Of a stretch of DNA of 64,000 bases, positions 22,240-33,937 are shown piece after piece. The notes beneath the pieces are model-generated. The model saw nothing but the letters and a program-made list of their open reading frames with translations, was not told where the DNA came from and did no database searches. The translations under genes were made by a program, and so were the position numbers. The DNA lies in NCBI RefSeq assembly GCF_036320965.1, contig NC_092225.1, positions 71,781,108 to 71,845,107 of the forward strand. The letters run 5' to 3'. This stretch comes from Panulirus ornatus. Its lineage: Eukaryota; Arthropoda; Malacostraca; Decapoda; Palinuridae. Every line of letters starts with the position of its first letter. Within the stretch, counting starts at the first letter, position 1.

Positions 22240-23984
22240 TTGAATATTCCAGGGATATTATACAGGAGGCTACTGATTGAGAGGGTGAAGGTATGTACAG
22301 AGCATTGGACTGGGGAGGAGCAGTGTGGTTTCAGAAGCGGTACAGGATGTGTGGATCAGGTGTTTGCTTTGAAGAATGTGTATGAGGAATACTTAGAAAA
22401 ACAGATGGATTTGTATGTAGCATTTCGGGATCTGGAGAAGGCATATGATAGGGCTGATAGAGATGCTTTGTGGAAGGTCTTTAAGAGTGTGTGGTGTGGG
22501 AGGTAAGCTGCTAAAAGCATTGAAAAGTTTTTACCAAGAATGCAAGGCATGTGTACAAGTAGGAATAGAGGAGAGTGATTGGTTCCTATTGAAGGTCAAT
22601 CTGCAGCAGGGGTGTGTGATATCCCCATGGTTGTTTCATTTGTTTATGGATGGGGTTATCAGGAATATAAAAGCAAAAGACTTTTAGAGAGAGGGGTGAG
22701 TATGCAGTATGTTGGGGTTGAGAGGGCCTGGGAAGTGCATCAGTTGTTGTTCAACGATCATACAGCTCTGATGGCTGATTCGAGTGAGAAAATGCAGAAG
22801 TTGATGACTGAGTTTGGAAAAGTGTGAAAGGAAAAAGTTGAGAGAAAATGTGAGTAAGAGCAAGATTATTAGGTTCAGCAGGGTTAAGAGACAGGTTAAT
22901 TGGGATGTAAGTTTGAACTGAGAAAAATTGGAGGAAGTAAAGTGTTATAGATATCTAAGAGTGGACTTAGCAATGAATGGAACCATGAAGCGGAGGTAAG
23001 TCACAGGGTGTGAGAGGGGGCGAAGATTCTGGGAGCAATGAAGAACGTGTGGAAGGAGAGAATATTATCTCGGAAAGCAAAAATGGGTATGTTTGAAGGA
23101 ATAGTAGTTCCAATAATGTTATATGGTTGCAAGGCATGGGCTATAGATAGTGTTGTACAGAGGAGGGTGGATGTTTTTGAATTGAAATGTTTGAGGACAA
23201 TATGTGGTGTGAGATGATGTGATCATGTAAGTAATGAAAGGGTAAGATAAGAGAAATGTGTGGAAATGAAAATAGTGTAGTTGAGAGGGCAGAAAAGGGT
23301 GTGTTGAAATGTTTTGGACATATGGAGAGAATGAGTGAAGAAAGATTGAAAAAGAGGATATATGTGTTAGAGGTGGAGGGAACAAGGAGAAGCGGGAGAC
23401 CAAGTTGGAGGTGGAAGGAGGGAGTGAAAAAGATTTTGAGTGATCGGGGCCTGAACATACAAGAGAGTGAGAGGTGTGCAATAAATAGAGTGAACTGGAA
23501 CTGGAACGATGTGGTATACCGGGGTAAACGTGCTGTCAATGGACTGAACCAGGGAATGTTAAACATCTGGGGTATAAACCATGGAAAGGTTTGTGGGGCC
23601 TGGATGTGGAAAGGGAGCTGTGGTTTTGGTGCATTACACATGACAGCTACAGACTGAATGGGAACGAATGTGGCCTCTTTTCGTCTGTTTTCCTACTGCT
23701 ACCTTCCTGAAGCAGGGGCGGCCATGCTGATTCCTATGGGTTGGGGTAGAAAGAGGAATGGACAAAGGGAAGCAAGTATGAATATGTGCATGTGTATGTA
23801 TGTATATGTCTGTGTATATGTATGTATATGTGCAGATGTGGGCATTCATGTATATCTACTTCTCCGATGCGGGAAACAGCGATTATGTATAATAAACAGA
23901 ATTAATAGAATATTCTTTCGTCTGTTTCCTTGCATTACCTCACTACTGCAGGAGATAGCGACAAAGTATAATAGAAATAAAAAA

Positions 23985-23987
<3 letters not shown>
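22240..23987 (+). mobile_element. R10: older plus-strand R copy with doubled 3' hairpin
   Basis: Starts at the NIPGILYRRLLIERVK block of RT (LSIPGKLYGRVLIER in young copies) and continues to the 3' UTR. Motif A is YVAFRDLEKAYDRAD. Motif B is shifted out of frame (VNLQQGCVISPWLFHLF). The catalytic box reads FNDHT, so it is inactive. The C-terminal piece is open at 23256-23657. The 3' end has two hairpin-like tails in a row: one ending at about 23905 and a younger-type one at about 23913-23985 that runs into (TA)n. Confidence 0.86.

Positions 23988-24025
<38 letters not shown>
23988..24025. repeat. (TA)n plus poly-T between R10 and R11
   Basis: About 15 TA units and nine T. R10 and R11 meet tail to tail here. 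Confidence 0.92.
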
Positions 24026-25623
24026 CTTTGTCGCTGTCTCCCACGTTTGCGAGGTAGCGCAAGGAAACAGACGAAAGAAATGGCCCAACCCACCCCCATA
24101 CACATGTATATACATACACGTACACACACGCAAATATACATACCTACACAGCTTTCCATGGTTTACCCCAGACGCTTCACATGCCCTGATTCAATTCACT
24201 GACAGCACGTCAACCCCGGTATACCACATCGATCCAATTCACTCTATTCCTTGCCCTCCTTTCACCCTCCTGCATGTTCAGGCCCCGATCACACAAAATC
24301 TTTTTCACTCCATCTTTCCACCTCCAATTTGGTCTCCCACTTCTCCTCGTTCCCTCCACCTCCGACACATATATCCTCTTGGTCAATCTATCCTCACTCA
24401 TTCTCTCCATGTGCCCAAACCATTTCAAAACACCCTCTTCTGCTCTCTCAACCACGCTCTTTTCACTTCCACACATCTCTCTTACCCTTACGTTACTTAC
24501 TCGATCAAACCACCTCACACCACACATTGTCCTCAAACATCTCATTTCCAGCACATCCACCCTCCTGCACACAACTCTATCCATAGCCCACGCCTCGCAA
24601 CCATACAACATTGTTGGAACCACTATTCCTTCAAACCTACCCATTTTTGCTTTCCGAGATAATGTTCTCGACTTCCACACATTCTTCAAGGCTCCCAGGA
24701 TTTTCGCCCCCTCCCCCACCCTATGATCCACTTCCGCTTCCATGGTTCCATCCGCTTCCAGATCCACTCCCAGATATCTAAAACACTTTACTTCCTCCAG
24801 TTTTTCTCCATTCAAACTTACATCCCAATTGACTTGACCCTCAACCCTACTGTACCTAATTACCTTGCTCTTATTCACATGTACTCTTAACTTTCTTCTT
24901 TCACACACTCCACCAAACTCAGTCACCAGCTTCTGCAGTTTCTCACATGAATCAGCCACCAGCGCTGTATCATCAGCGAACAACAACTGACTCACTTCCC
25001 AAGCTCTCTCATCCCCAACAGACTTCATACTTGCCCCTTTTTCCAAAACTCTTGCATTCACCTCCCTAACAACCCCATCCATAAACAAATTAAACAACCA
25101 TAGAGACATCACACACCCCTGCCGCAAACCTACATTCACTGAGAACCAATCACTTTCCTCTCTTCCTACACGTACACATGCCTTACATCCTCGATAAAAA
25201 CTTTTCACTGCTTCTAACAACTTGCCTCCCACACCATATATTCTTAATACCTTCCACAGAGCATCTCTATCAACTCTCTCATATGCCTTCTCCAGATCCA
25301 TAAATGCTACATACAAATCCATTTGCTTTTCTAAGTACTTCTCACATACATTCTTCAGAGCAAACACCTGATCCACACATCCTCTACCACTTCTGAAACC
25401 ACACTGCTCTTCCCAATCTGATGCTCTGTACATGCCTTCACCCTCTCAATCAATACCCTCCCATATAATTTCCCAGGAATACTCAACAAACTTATACCTC
25501 TGTAATTTGAGCACTCACTTTTATCCCCTTTGCCTTTGTACAATGGCAATATGCAAGCATTCTGCCAATCCTCAGGCACCTCACCATGAGTCACACATAC
25601 ATTAAATAACCTTACCAACCAGT
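24026..25623 (-). mobile_element. R11: young R copy joined to R12 at an internal RT site
   Basis: Short-form 3' UTR, then the frame 24210-25433 (407 aa), one missing C near 25415 that shifts the frame at HQIGEEQ, and continuation to VRLFNVCVTHGEVPEDW. At 25623/25624 the sequence switches from GACTGGTTGGTAAGG (DWLVR) to the LEKQMD codons of R12. There is no (TA)n, tail or 5' UTR at this switch, unlike the other element boundaries. Confidence 0.88.
24210..25433 (-). pseudogene. R11 RT-C-terminal frame, 407 aa
   Basis: Covers GFRSGRGCVDQVFALKN, motif A (YVAFMDLEKAYERVD), motif B (GLRQGCVMSLWLFNLF, Pro of MSP changed to Leu), motif C LLFADDTALVADS with both Asp, and the full C-terminus to VVYRG-stop. 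One single-base deletion removes the N-terminal fingers from this frame. Among minus-strand copies it is one of the best preserved RT cores. Confidence 0.87.
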
Positions 25624-27622
25624 CCATCTGTTTTTCTAAGTATTCCTCACATACATTCTTCAAAGCAAACACCTGATCCACACATCCTCTACCACTTCTG
25701 AAACCACACTGCTCTTCCCTAGATTTATGCTCTGTTCATGCCTTCACCCTCTCAATCAACACCCTCCTATATAATTTCCCAGGAATACTCAACAAACTTA
25801 TACCTCTGTAATTTGAGCACTCACCTTTATCCCTTTTGCTTTTGTATAGTGGCCCTATGCATGCTTTCAGCCAATCCTCAGGCACTTATCCATGAACCAT
25901 CCATACATTGAATATCCTCACCAGCCAGTCAACAACACAGTCACCCCCTTTTTAATAAATTCCACAGCAATACCATCCAAACCCTCCGCCTTGCCGGCTT
26001 TCATCTTCCGCAAAGCTTTCACTACCTCTTCTATGTTTAACAAATCATTCTCCCTGACCCTCTCACTTTACACACCACCTCGACCAAAACACCTTATAAC
26101 TGCCACTCTATCATCAAACACATTCAACAAACCTTCAAAATACTCACTCCATCTCCCAATCACTTCACCATTACTTGTTAATATCTACCCATTTGCCCCC
26201 TTCACCGATGTTCCCATTTGTTCTCTTGTCTTACGCACTTTATTTACCTCCTTCCAAAACATCTTTTTATTCTCCCTAAAAATTAATGATGCTCTCTTAC
26301 CCCAAGTCTCATTTGCCCTCTTTTTCACCTCTGCACCTTTCTCTTGACCTCTTGCCTCTTTCTTTTATACATCTCCCAGTCATTTCCACTAGTTCCCAGC
26401 AAAAATTGTCCAAATGTCTCTCTCTTCTCTTTCACTAACAATCTTACTTCTTCATCCCATCTCTAACTATCCTTCCTAATCTTCCCACATCCAACCTTTC
26501 TCATGCCACGCGCATCTTTTGCACAACCCATCACTGCTTCCCTAAATACATCCTATTCCTCCCCCACTCCCCTTACGTCCTTTGCTCTCACCTTTTTCCA
26601 TTCTGCACTCAATCTATCCTGGTACTTCCTCATACAAGTCTCCTTTCCACGCCCACTTACTGTTACACTCTCTTCACCCCAACATTCTCTCTTCTTTTCT
26701 GAAAACCTCTACATATCTTCACCTTCGTCTCCATAAGATAATGATCAGACATCCTTCCAATTTCCCCTCTCAGCATATTAACATCCAAAAGCCTCTCTTT
26801 CATGAGCCTATCAATTAACACGTAATCCAACAACACTCTCTGGCCATTTCTCCTACTTACATATGTATACTTACGTACATCTCTCTTTTTAAACCAGGAA
26901 TTCCCAATCACTAGTCTATTTTCAGTGCACAAATCTAGAAGCTCTTCACCATTTCCATTTACAACACGGAACACCCCATGTACACCAATCATAACCTGAA
27001 CTGCCACATTATGCACCTTTGCATTCAAATCACCCATCACTATAACCTGGTCTCGAGAATCAAAGCTGCAAAGATACTCATTCAGCTGCTCCAAAAACAC
27101 TTGCCTTTCATGATCTTTCTTCTCATGACCAGGTGCATAGGCACCAATAATCACTCACCTCTCTCCATTCACTTTAAGTTTTACCCATATCAATCCAGTG
27201 TTTACTTTCTTACAGTCTATCACATACTCCCACAACTGCCTCAGGAGTAGTGCTAATCCTTTCTTTGCTCTTGTCCTCTCATCAACAACTGACTTTACTC
27301 CCAAGACATTCCCAAACAACTCTTGCCCTTTGCCCATGAGCTTCATTTCACTCGGAGCCAAAACATCCAGGTTCCTTTCCTCACACATACTACCTATCTC
27401 CTTTTTTCTCATCTTGGTTACATCCACACACATTTAGACACCCTAATCTGAGCCTCTGAGGAGGATGATCACTCCCCGCATGACTTCTTCTGTTTCCCCC
27501 TTTTAAAAAGTTAAAATGCAAGAAAGGGAGGGTTTCTAGCCCCCTGCTCCTGTCCCCTTAAGTCGCCTTGTATGACTTGCGGGTAATGCGTGGGAAGTAT
27601 TCTTTCTCCCCTATCCTCAGGT
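25624..27622 (-). mobile_element. R12: older R copy with complete EN and 5' UTR, 3' part replaced by R11
   Basis: Extends from the R 5' terminus (27622, reading ACCTGAGGATAGGGGAGAAA on the minus strand) through the 5' UTR, EN, linker and the fingers of RT to YLEKQMD. Its own motif A, FADD box, C-terminus and 3' UTR are absent, and R11 continues instead. The 303 bp between LEKQMD and DWLVR are therefore present twice in a row, once in each subfamily version. This is one of three places showing the family 5' end. Confidence 0.85.
26663..27433 (-). pseudogene. R12 APE-type endonuclease domain, one internal stop
   Basis: Two frame pieces, 27155-27433 and 26663-27154, are separated by one stop at the GER/MIIGAY point. 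Motifs in order are RNLDVLAPSEMKL (catalytic Glu), GAYAPGH, IVMGDLNAK (catalytic Asp/Asn), [21 protein letters not shown], and MSDHYLMETKVK with the terminal SDH. These are the standard APE-like endonuclease blocks of non-LTR retrotransposons, which nick the target for primed reverse transcription. The N-terminal LNV-like block is reached only without an upstream ATG. Confidence 0.87.
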
Positions 27623-27626
27623 ATAT
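27617..27626. repeat. Probable target-site duplication, left copy, of R13
   Basis: TCAGGTATAT, repeated at 30532-30541. It lies at the very 5' end of R12. Confidence 0.7.
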
Positions 27627-30531
27627 TTATTTTATCTATTTTGCTTTGTCGCTGTCTCCCGCGCCTGCGAGGTAGAGCAAGGAAACAGACGAAAGAAATG
27701 GTCCAACCCACCCACACACACATGCACACACACACACGTCCACATACGCAAACATACACACCCACACATCCCAACGTACACACATATATACACACACAGA
27801 CACACACATATACACACAATTCACACTGTCTGCCCCTACTCACCCCCATCGCCACCACGCCACACATGGAATAACATTCCCCTCCCCCCTCATGTGCGCG
27901 AGGCAGCGCCAGGAAAAGACAACAAAGGCCCCATTCGCTCACACACAGTCTCCAGCTGTCATGCAATAATGCCCGAAACCACAGCCCCCTTTCCACATCC
28001 AGGCCCCACAGAACTTTCCATGGTTTGCTCCAGACGCTTCACATACCCTGATTCAATCCATTGACAGCACATCGACCTCGGTATACCACATCGATCCAAT
28101 TCACTCTATTCCTTGCTCGCCTTTCACCCTCCTGCATGTTCAGGCCCCGATCACACAAAATCTTTTTCACTCCATCTTTCCACCTCCAATTTGGTCTCCC
28201 ACTTCTCCTCATTCCCTCCACCTCAGACACATATATCCTCTTGGTCAATCTTTCCTCACTCATTCTCTCCATGTGCCCAAACCATTTCAAAACACCCTTT
28301 TCTGCTCTCTCAACCACGCTCTTTTTATTTCCACACTTCTCTCTTACTCTTACATTACTTACTTGATCAAACCACCTCACACCACATATTGTCCTCAAAC
28401 ATCTCATTTCCAGCACATCTACCCGCCTGTGCACAACTCTATCCATAGCCCACGCCTTGCAACCATACAACATTGTTGGAACCACTATTCCTTCAAACCT
28501 ACCCATTTTTGCTTTCCGAGATAATGTTCTCGACTTCCACACATTCTTCAAGGCTCCCAGAATTTTCGCCCCTCCCCCACCCTATGATTCACTTCCTCTT
28601 CCATGGTTCCATCCACTGCCAGATCCACTCCCAGATATCTAAAACACTTTACTTCCTCCAGTTTTTCTCCATTCTCCCAATTGACTTGACCCTCAACCCT
28701 ACTGTACCTAATAACCTTGCTCTTATTCACATTTACTCTTAACTTTCTTCTTTCACACACTTTACCAAACTCAGTCACCAGCTTCTGCAGTTTCTCACAT
28801 GAATCAGCCACCAGCGCTGTATCATCAGCGAACAACAACTGACTCACTTCCCAAGCTCTCTCATCCCCAACAGACTGCATACCTGCCCCTCTTTCCAACA
28901 CTCTTGCATTCACCTCCCTAACAACCCCATCCATAAACAAATTAAACAACCATGGAGACATCACACACCCCTGCCGCAAACCTACATTCACTGAGAACCA
29001 ACCACTTTCCTCTCTTCCTACACGTACATATGCGTTACATCCTCGATAAAAACTTTACACTGCTTCTAACAACTTGCCTCCCACACCATATATTCTTATT
29101 ACCTTCCAGAGAGCATCTCTATCAACTCTATCATATGCCTTCTCCAGATCCATAAATGCTACATACAAATCCATTTGTTTTTCTAAGTATTTCTCACATA
29201 CATTCTTCAAAGAAAACACCTGATCCACACATCCTCTACCACTTCTGAAACCACACTGCTCTTCCCCAATCTGATGCTCTGTACATGCCTTCACCCTCTC
29301 ATTCAATACCCTCCCATATAATTTACCAGGAATACTCAACAAACTTATACCTCTGTAATTTGAGCACTCACTCTTATCCTCTTTGCCTTTGTACAATGGC
29401 ACTATGCAAGCATTTCGCCAATCCTCAGTCACCTCACCATGAATCATACATACATTAAATAACCTTACCAACCAGTCAACAATACAGTCACCCCCTTTTT
29501 TAATAAATTCCACTGCAATACCATCCAAACCTGCTGCCTTGCCGGCTTTCATCTTCCGCAAAGCTTTTTTACCTCTTCTCTGTTTACCAAATCATTTTCC
29601 CTAACCCTCTCACTTCACACAGCACCTCGACCAAAACACCCTATATCTACCACTCTATCATCAAACACATTCAACAAACCTTCAAAATACTCACTCCATC
29701 TCCTTCTCACATCACCACTACTTGTTATCACCTCCCCATTAGCCCCCTTCACGGAAGTTCCCATTTGCTCCCTTGTCTTACGCACTTTTTTTACCTCCTT
29801 CCAGAACATCTTTTTATTCTCCCGAAGATTTAATGATACTCTCTCACCCCAACTCTCATTTGCCCTCTTTTTCACCTCTTGCACCTTTCTCTTGACCTCC
29901 TGTCTCTTTCTTTTATACATCTCCCACTCATTTGCATTTTTTCCCTGCAAAAATCGTCCAAATGCCTCTCTCTTCTCTTTCACTAATAATCTTACTTCTT
30001 CATCCCACCACTCACTACCCTTTATAATCAACCCACCTCCCACACTTCTCATGCCACAAGCATCTTTTGCGCAGGCCGTCACTGCTTCCCTAAATACATC
30101 CCATTCCTCCCCCACTCCCCTTACCTCCTTTGTTTTCACCTTTTTCCATTCTGTACACAGTCTCTCCTAGTACTTCATCACACAAGTCTCCTTCCCAAGC
30201 TCACTTACTCTCACCACCCTCTTCACCCCAACATTCTTTCTTCTTTTCTGAAAACACATACAAATCTTCACCTTCGCCTCCACAAGATAATGATCAGACA
30301 TCTCTCCAGTTGCACCTCTCAGCACATTAACATCCAAAAGTCTCTCTTTCGCGCACCTGTCAATTAAAACGTAATCCAATAACGCTCTCTGGCCATCTCT
30401 CCTACTTACATACGTATACTTATGTATATCTCGCTTTTTAAGCCAGGTAATCCCAATCACCAGTCCTTTTTCAGCACATAAATCTACAAGCTCTTCACCA
30501 TTTCCATTTACAACACTGAACACCCTAAAAA
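27627..30531 (-). mobile_element. R13: R copy with part of EN, long 3' UTR
   Basis: Tail at about 27640, long-form 3' UTR to about 28035, C-terminus with the extended VVYRGRCAVNGLNQGM, RT, linker, and EN back to [18 protein letters not shown]. Frame pieces 28039-28551, 28548-28991, 29055-29561, 29615-30139 and 30167-30523 are each broken by single events. FADD is intact. Between the truncated 5' end (about 30525) and the right-hand duplication lie a few extra A residues. It carries EVNHRV, the long-tail subfamily residue. Confidence 0.9.
28548..30523 (-). pseudogene. R13 EN(partial)-RT frames
   Basis: EN end: [41 protein letters not shown] and MSDHYLVEAKVK. Linker: EEWDVFREAVTACAKDACG. RT: KMKAGKAAGLDGIAVEFIKK, GISLLSIPGKLYGRVL, GFRSGRGCVDQVF, YVAFMDLEKAYDRVD, GLRQGCVMSPWLFNLF and LLFADDTALVADS. 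Stops or frameshifts at about 30160, 29600 and 29050 prevent one product. A 15-bp in-frame loss turns NWEVSLNGEK into NWENGEK. Confidence 0.82.
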
Positions 30532-30533
30532 TC

Positions 30534-30605
<72 letters not shown>

Positions 30606-30618
30606 TATTTATATTTAT
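30532..30618. repeat. Right duplication of R13, then (TA)n and the A/T tail of R14
   Basis: TCAGGTATAT at 30532-30541 merges into about 30 TA units. The TTATTTATTTATATTTATTT that follows is the reversed AAAT-type tail of R14. Confidence 0.88.
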
Positions 30619-30763
30619 TTTGCTTTGTCGCTGACTCCCGCGTTTGCGAGGTAGCACAAGGAAACAGAAGAAAGAAATGGCCCAACCCACCCCCATACAC
30701 ATGTATATACACACACGTCCACACACGCAAATATACATACCTATACATCTCAATGTACACATA

Positions 30764-30795
<32 letters not shown>

Positions 30796-32515
30796 CCCAT
30801 GCACACAATTCACACTGTCTGCCTTTATTCATTCCCATCGTCACCTCACCACACATGGAATACCATCCCCCTCCCCCCTCATGTGTGCGGGGTAGCACTA
30901 GGAAAAGACAACAAAGGCCTCATTCGTTCACACTCAGTCTCTAGCTGTCATGCAATAATACCCGAAACCACAGCTCCCTTTCCACATCCAGGCCCCACAC
31001 AGCTTTCCATGGTTTACCCAAGACGCTTCACATGCCCTGATTCAATCCATTGACAGCACGTCAACCCCGGTATGCCACATCGATCCAATTCACTCTATTC
31101 CTTGCCCGCCTTTCACCCTCCTGCATGTTCAGGCCCCGATCACTCAAAATCTTTTTCACTCCATCTTTCCATCTCCAATTTGGTCTCCCACTTCTCTTCG
31201 TTCCCTCCACCTCCGACACATATATCCTCTTGGTCAATCTTTCCTCACTCACTCTATCCATGTGCCCAAATCATTTCAAAACACCCTCTTCTGCTCTCTC
31301 AACCATGCTCTTTTTATTTCCACACATCTCTCTTACCCTTACATTGCTTACTCGATCAAACCACCTCACACCACACAGGCCCCGATCACTCAAAATCTTT
31401 TTCACTCCATCTTTCCACCTCCAATTTGGTCTCCCACTTCTCTTCGTTCCCTCCACCTCCGACACATATATCCTCTTGGTCAATATTTCCTCACTCATTC
31501 TCTCCATGTGCCCAAATCATTTCAAAACACCCTCTTCTGCTTTCTCAACCACGCTCTTTTTATTTCCACACATCTCTCTTACCCTTACATTACTTACTCG
31601 ATCAAGCCACCTCACACCACACATTGTCCTCAAACATCTCATTTCCAGCATATCCACCCTCCTGTGCACAACTCTATCCATAGCCCAAGCCTCGCAACCA
31701 TACAACATTGTTGGAACCACTATTCCTTCAAACATACCCATTTTTGCTTTCCGAGATAATGTTCTCGACTTCCACACATTCTTCAAGGCTCCCAGGATTT
31801 TCACCCCCTCCCCCACCCTATGATTCACTTCCGCTTCCACGGTTCCATCCGCTGCCAGATCCACTCCCAGATATCTAAAACACTTTACTTCCTCCAGTTT
31901 TTCTCCATTCAAACTTACCTCCCAACTGACTTGACCCTCAACCCTACTGTACCTAATAACCTTGCTCTTATTCACATTTACTCTTAACTTTCTTCTTTCA
32001 CACACTTTACCAAACTCAGTCACCAGCTTCTGCAGTTTCTCACATGAATCAGCCATCAGCGCTGTATCATCAGCGAACAACAACTGACTCACTTCTCAAG
32101 TTCTCTCATCCACAACAGACTTCATTCTTGCCCCTCTTTCCAAAAACTCTTCCATTCACCTCCCTAAGAATCCCATCCATAAACAAATTAAACAACCATG
32201 GAGACATGACACACCCCTGCCGCAAACCTACATTCACTGAGAACCAATCACTTTCCACTCTTCCTACACGTACACATGCCTTACATCCTCGATAAAAACT
32301 TTTCACAGCTTCTAACAACTTGTCACCCACACCATATATTCTTAATACCTTCCACAGAGCATCTCTATCAACTCTATCATATGCCTTCTCCAGATCCATA
32401 AATGCTACATACAAATCCATTTGCTTTTCTAAGTATTTCTCACATATATTCTTCAAAGCACACACCTGATCCACACATCCTCTACCACTTCTGAAACCAC
32501 ACTGCTCTTCCCCAA

Positions 32516-32521
<6 letters not shown>
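30619..32521 (-). mobile_element. R14: R copy with 246-bp in-frame tandem duplication
   Basis: Long-form 3' UTR (30619 to about 31060), then the C-terminal region containing a perfect-length duplication of 82 codons, then RT to HQIGEEQCGF beside (TA)n. Both duplicated units carry TGA in place of TGG in LKWFGHM. Frame pieces are 31061-31261, 31271-31507, 31517-32092 and 32106-32474. FADD is intact. The sibling R16 shares the same stop. Confidence 0.9.
31131..31622 (-). repeat. 246-bp tandem duplication inside R14
   Basis: Units 31131-31376 and 31377-31622 both begin AGGCCCCGATCACTCAAAAT and end CACCTCACACCACAC. 246 is divisible by three, so the duplication keeps the frame. The repeated protein segment runs from about CGVRWFDRVSN to KKILSDRGL. 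The few differences between units suggest it is not very recent. Confidence 0.93.
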
Positions 32522-32591
<70 letters not shown>

Positions 32592-32593
32592 TT
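32519..32593. repeat. (TA)n plus poly-T between R14 and R15
   Basis: About 31 TA units, ten T and TTTATTATAC. It joins the R14 5' breakpoint to the R15 3' tail. Confidence 0.94.
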
Positions 32594-33848
32594 ATTATAC
32601 TTTGTCGCTGTCTCCCGCGTTCGCGAGGTAGCGCAAGGAAACAGACGAAAGAAATGGCCCAACCCACCCCCATACACATGTATATACATACCTCCACACA
32701 CGCAAATATACATACCTACACAGCTTTCCATGGTTTACCCCAGACGCTTCACATGCCTTGATTCAATCCACTGACAGCACGTCAACCCCGGTATACCACA
32801 TCGCTCCAATTCACTCTATTCCTTGCCCTCCTTTCACCCTCCTGCATGTTCAGGCCCCGATCACACAAAATCTTTTTCACTCCATCTTTCCACCTCCAAT
32901 TTGGTCTCCCTCTTCTCCTCGTTCCCTCCACCTCCGACACATATATCCTCTTGGTCAATCTTTCCTCACTCATTCTCTCCATGTGCCCAAACCATTTCAA
33001 AACACCCTCTTCTGCTCTCTCAACGACGCTCTTTTTATTTCCACACATCTCACTTACCCTTACGTTACTTACTCGATCAAACCACCTCACACCACACATT
33101 GTCCTCAAACATCTCATTTCCAGCACATCCATCCTCCTGCGCACAACTCTATCCATAGCCCATGCCTCGCAACCATACAACATTGTTGGAACCACTATTC
33201 CTTCAAACATACCCATTTTTGCTTTCCGAGATAATGTTCTCGACTTCCACACATTCTTCAAGGCTCCCAGAATTTTCGCCCCCTCCCCCACCCTGTGATC
33301 CACTTCCGCTTCCATGGTTCCATCCGCTGCCAGATCCACTCCCAGATATCTAAAACACTTCACTTCCTCCAGTTTTTCTCCATTCAAACTCACCTCCCAA
33401 TTGACTTACCCTCAACCCTACTGTACCTAATAACCTTGCTCTTATTCACATTTACTCTTAACTTTCTTCTTTCACACACTTTACCAAACTCAGTCACCAG
33501 CTTCTGCAGTTTCTCACATGAATCAGCCACCAGCGCTGTATCATCAGCGAACAACAACTGACTCACTTCCCAAGCTCTCTCATCCCCAACAGACTTCATA
33601 CTTGCCCCTCTTTCCAAAACTCTTGCATTCACCTCCCTAACAACCCCATCCATAAACAAATTAAACAACCATGGAGACATCACACACCCCTGCCGCAAAC
33701 CTACATTCACTGAGAACCAATCACTTTCCTCTCTTCCTACACCTACACATGCCTTACATCCTCAATAAAAACTTTTCACTGCTTCTAACAACTTGCCTCC
33801 CACACCATATATTCTTAATACCTTCCACAGAGCATCTCTATCAACTCT

Positions 33849-33855
<7 letters not shown>
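32594..33855 (-). mobile_element. R15: young R copy, short 3' UTR
   Basis: Short-form 3' UTR with TCCCGCGTTCGCGAGG in the hairpin, frame 32782-33393 and 33390 to about 33850, separated by a single-base loss at GQVNW (GGTAAGTCAATTGG). FADD is intact. The C-terminus ends VVYRG with DHRV. The 5' breakpoint is at TATGATAGAGTTGATAGAGA in motif A, where the element's own CATAT overlaps the (TA)n tract. Confidence 0.92.

Positions 33856-33928
<73 letters not shown>
33852..33928. repeat. (TA)n between R15 and S1
   Basis: About 38 TA units, the longest uninterrupted TA tract in this array. It is followed by the poly-T of the SINE-like element S1. Confidence 0.95.

Positions 33929-33937
<9 letters not shown>

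Noticed and set aside
22230..22245. Twin-priming (5' inversion) as explanation of the R9/R10 head-to-head pair
   Set aside because: Both segments contain the same C-terminal and 3' UTR regions. A twin-primed copy should contain each region once. The same holds for R19/R20 and R30/R31.
31131..31622. CRISPR-like or satellite array
   Set aside because: Only two units, both inside a LINE coding region, with no spacers and no further tandem copies. The nuclear LINE context excludes CRISPR.
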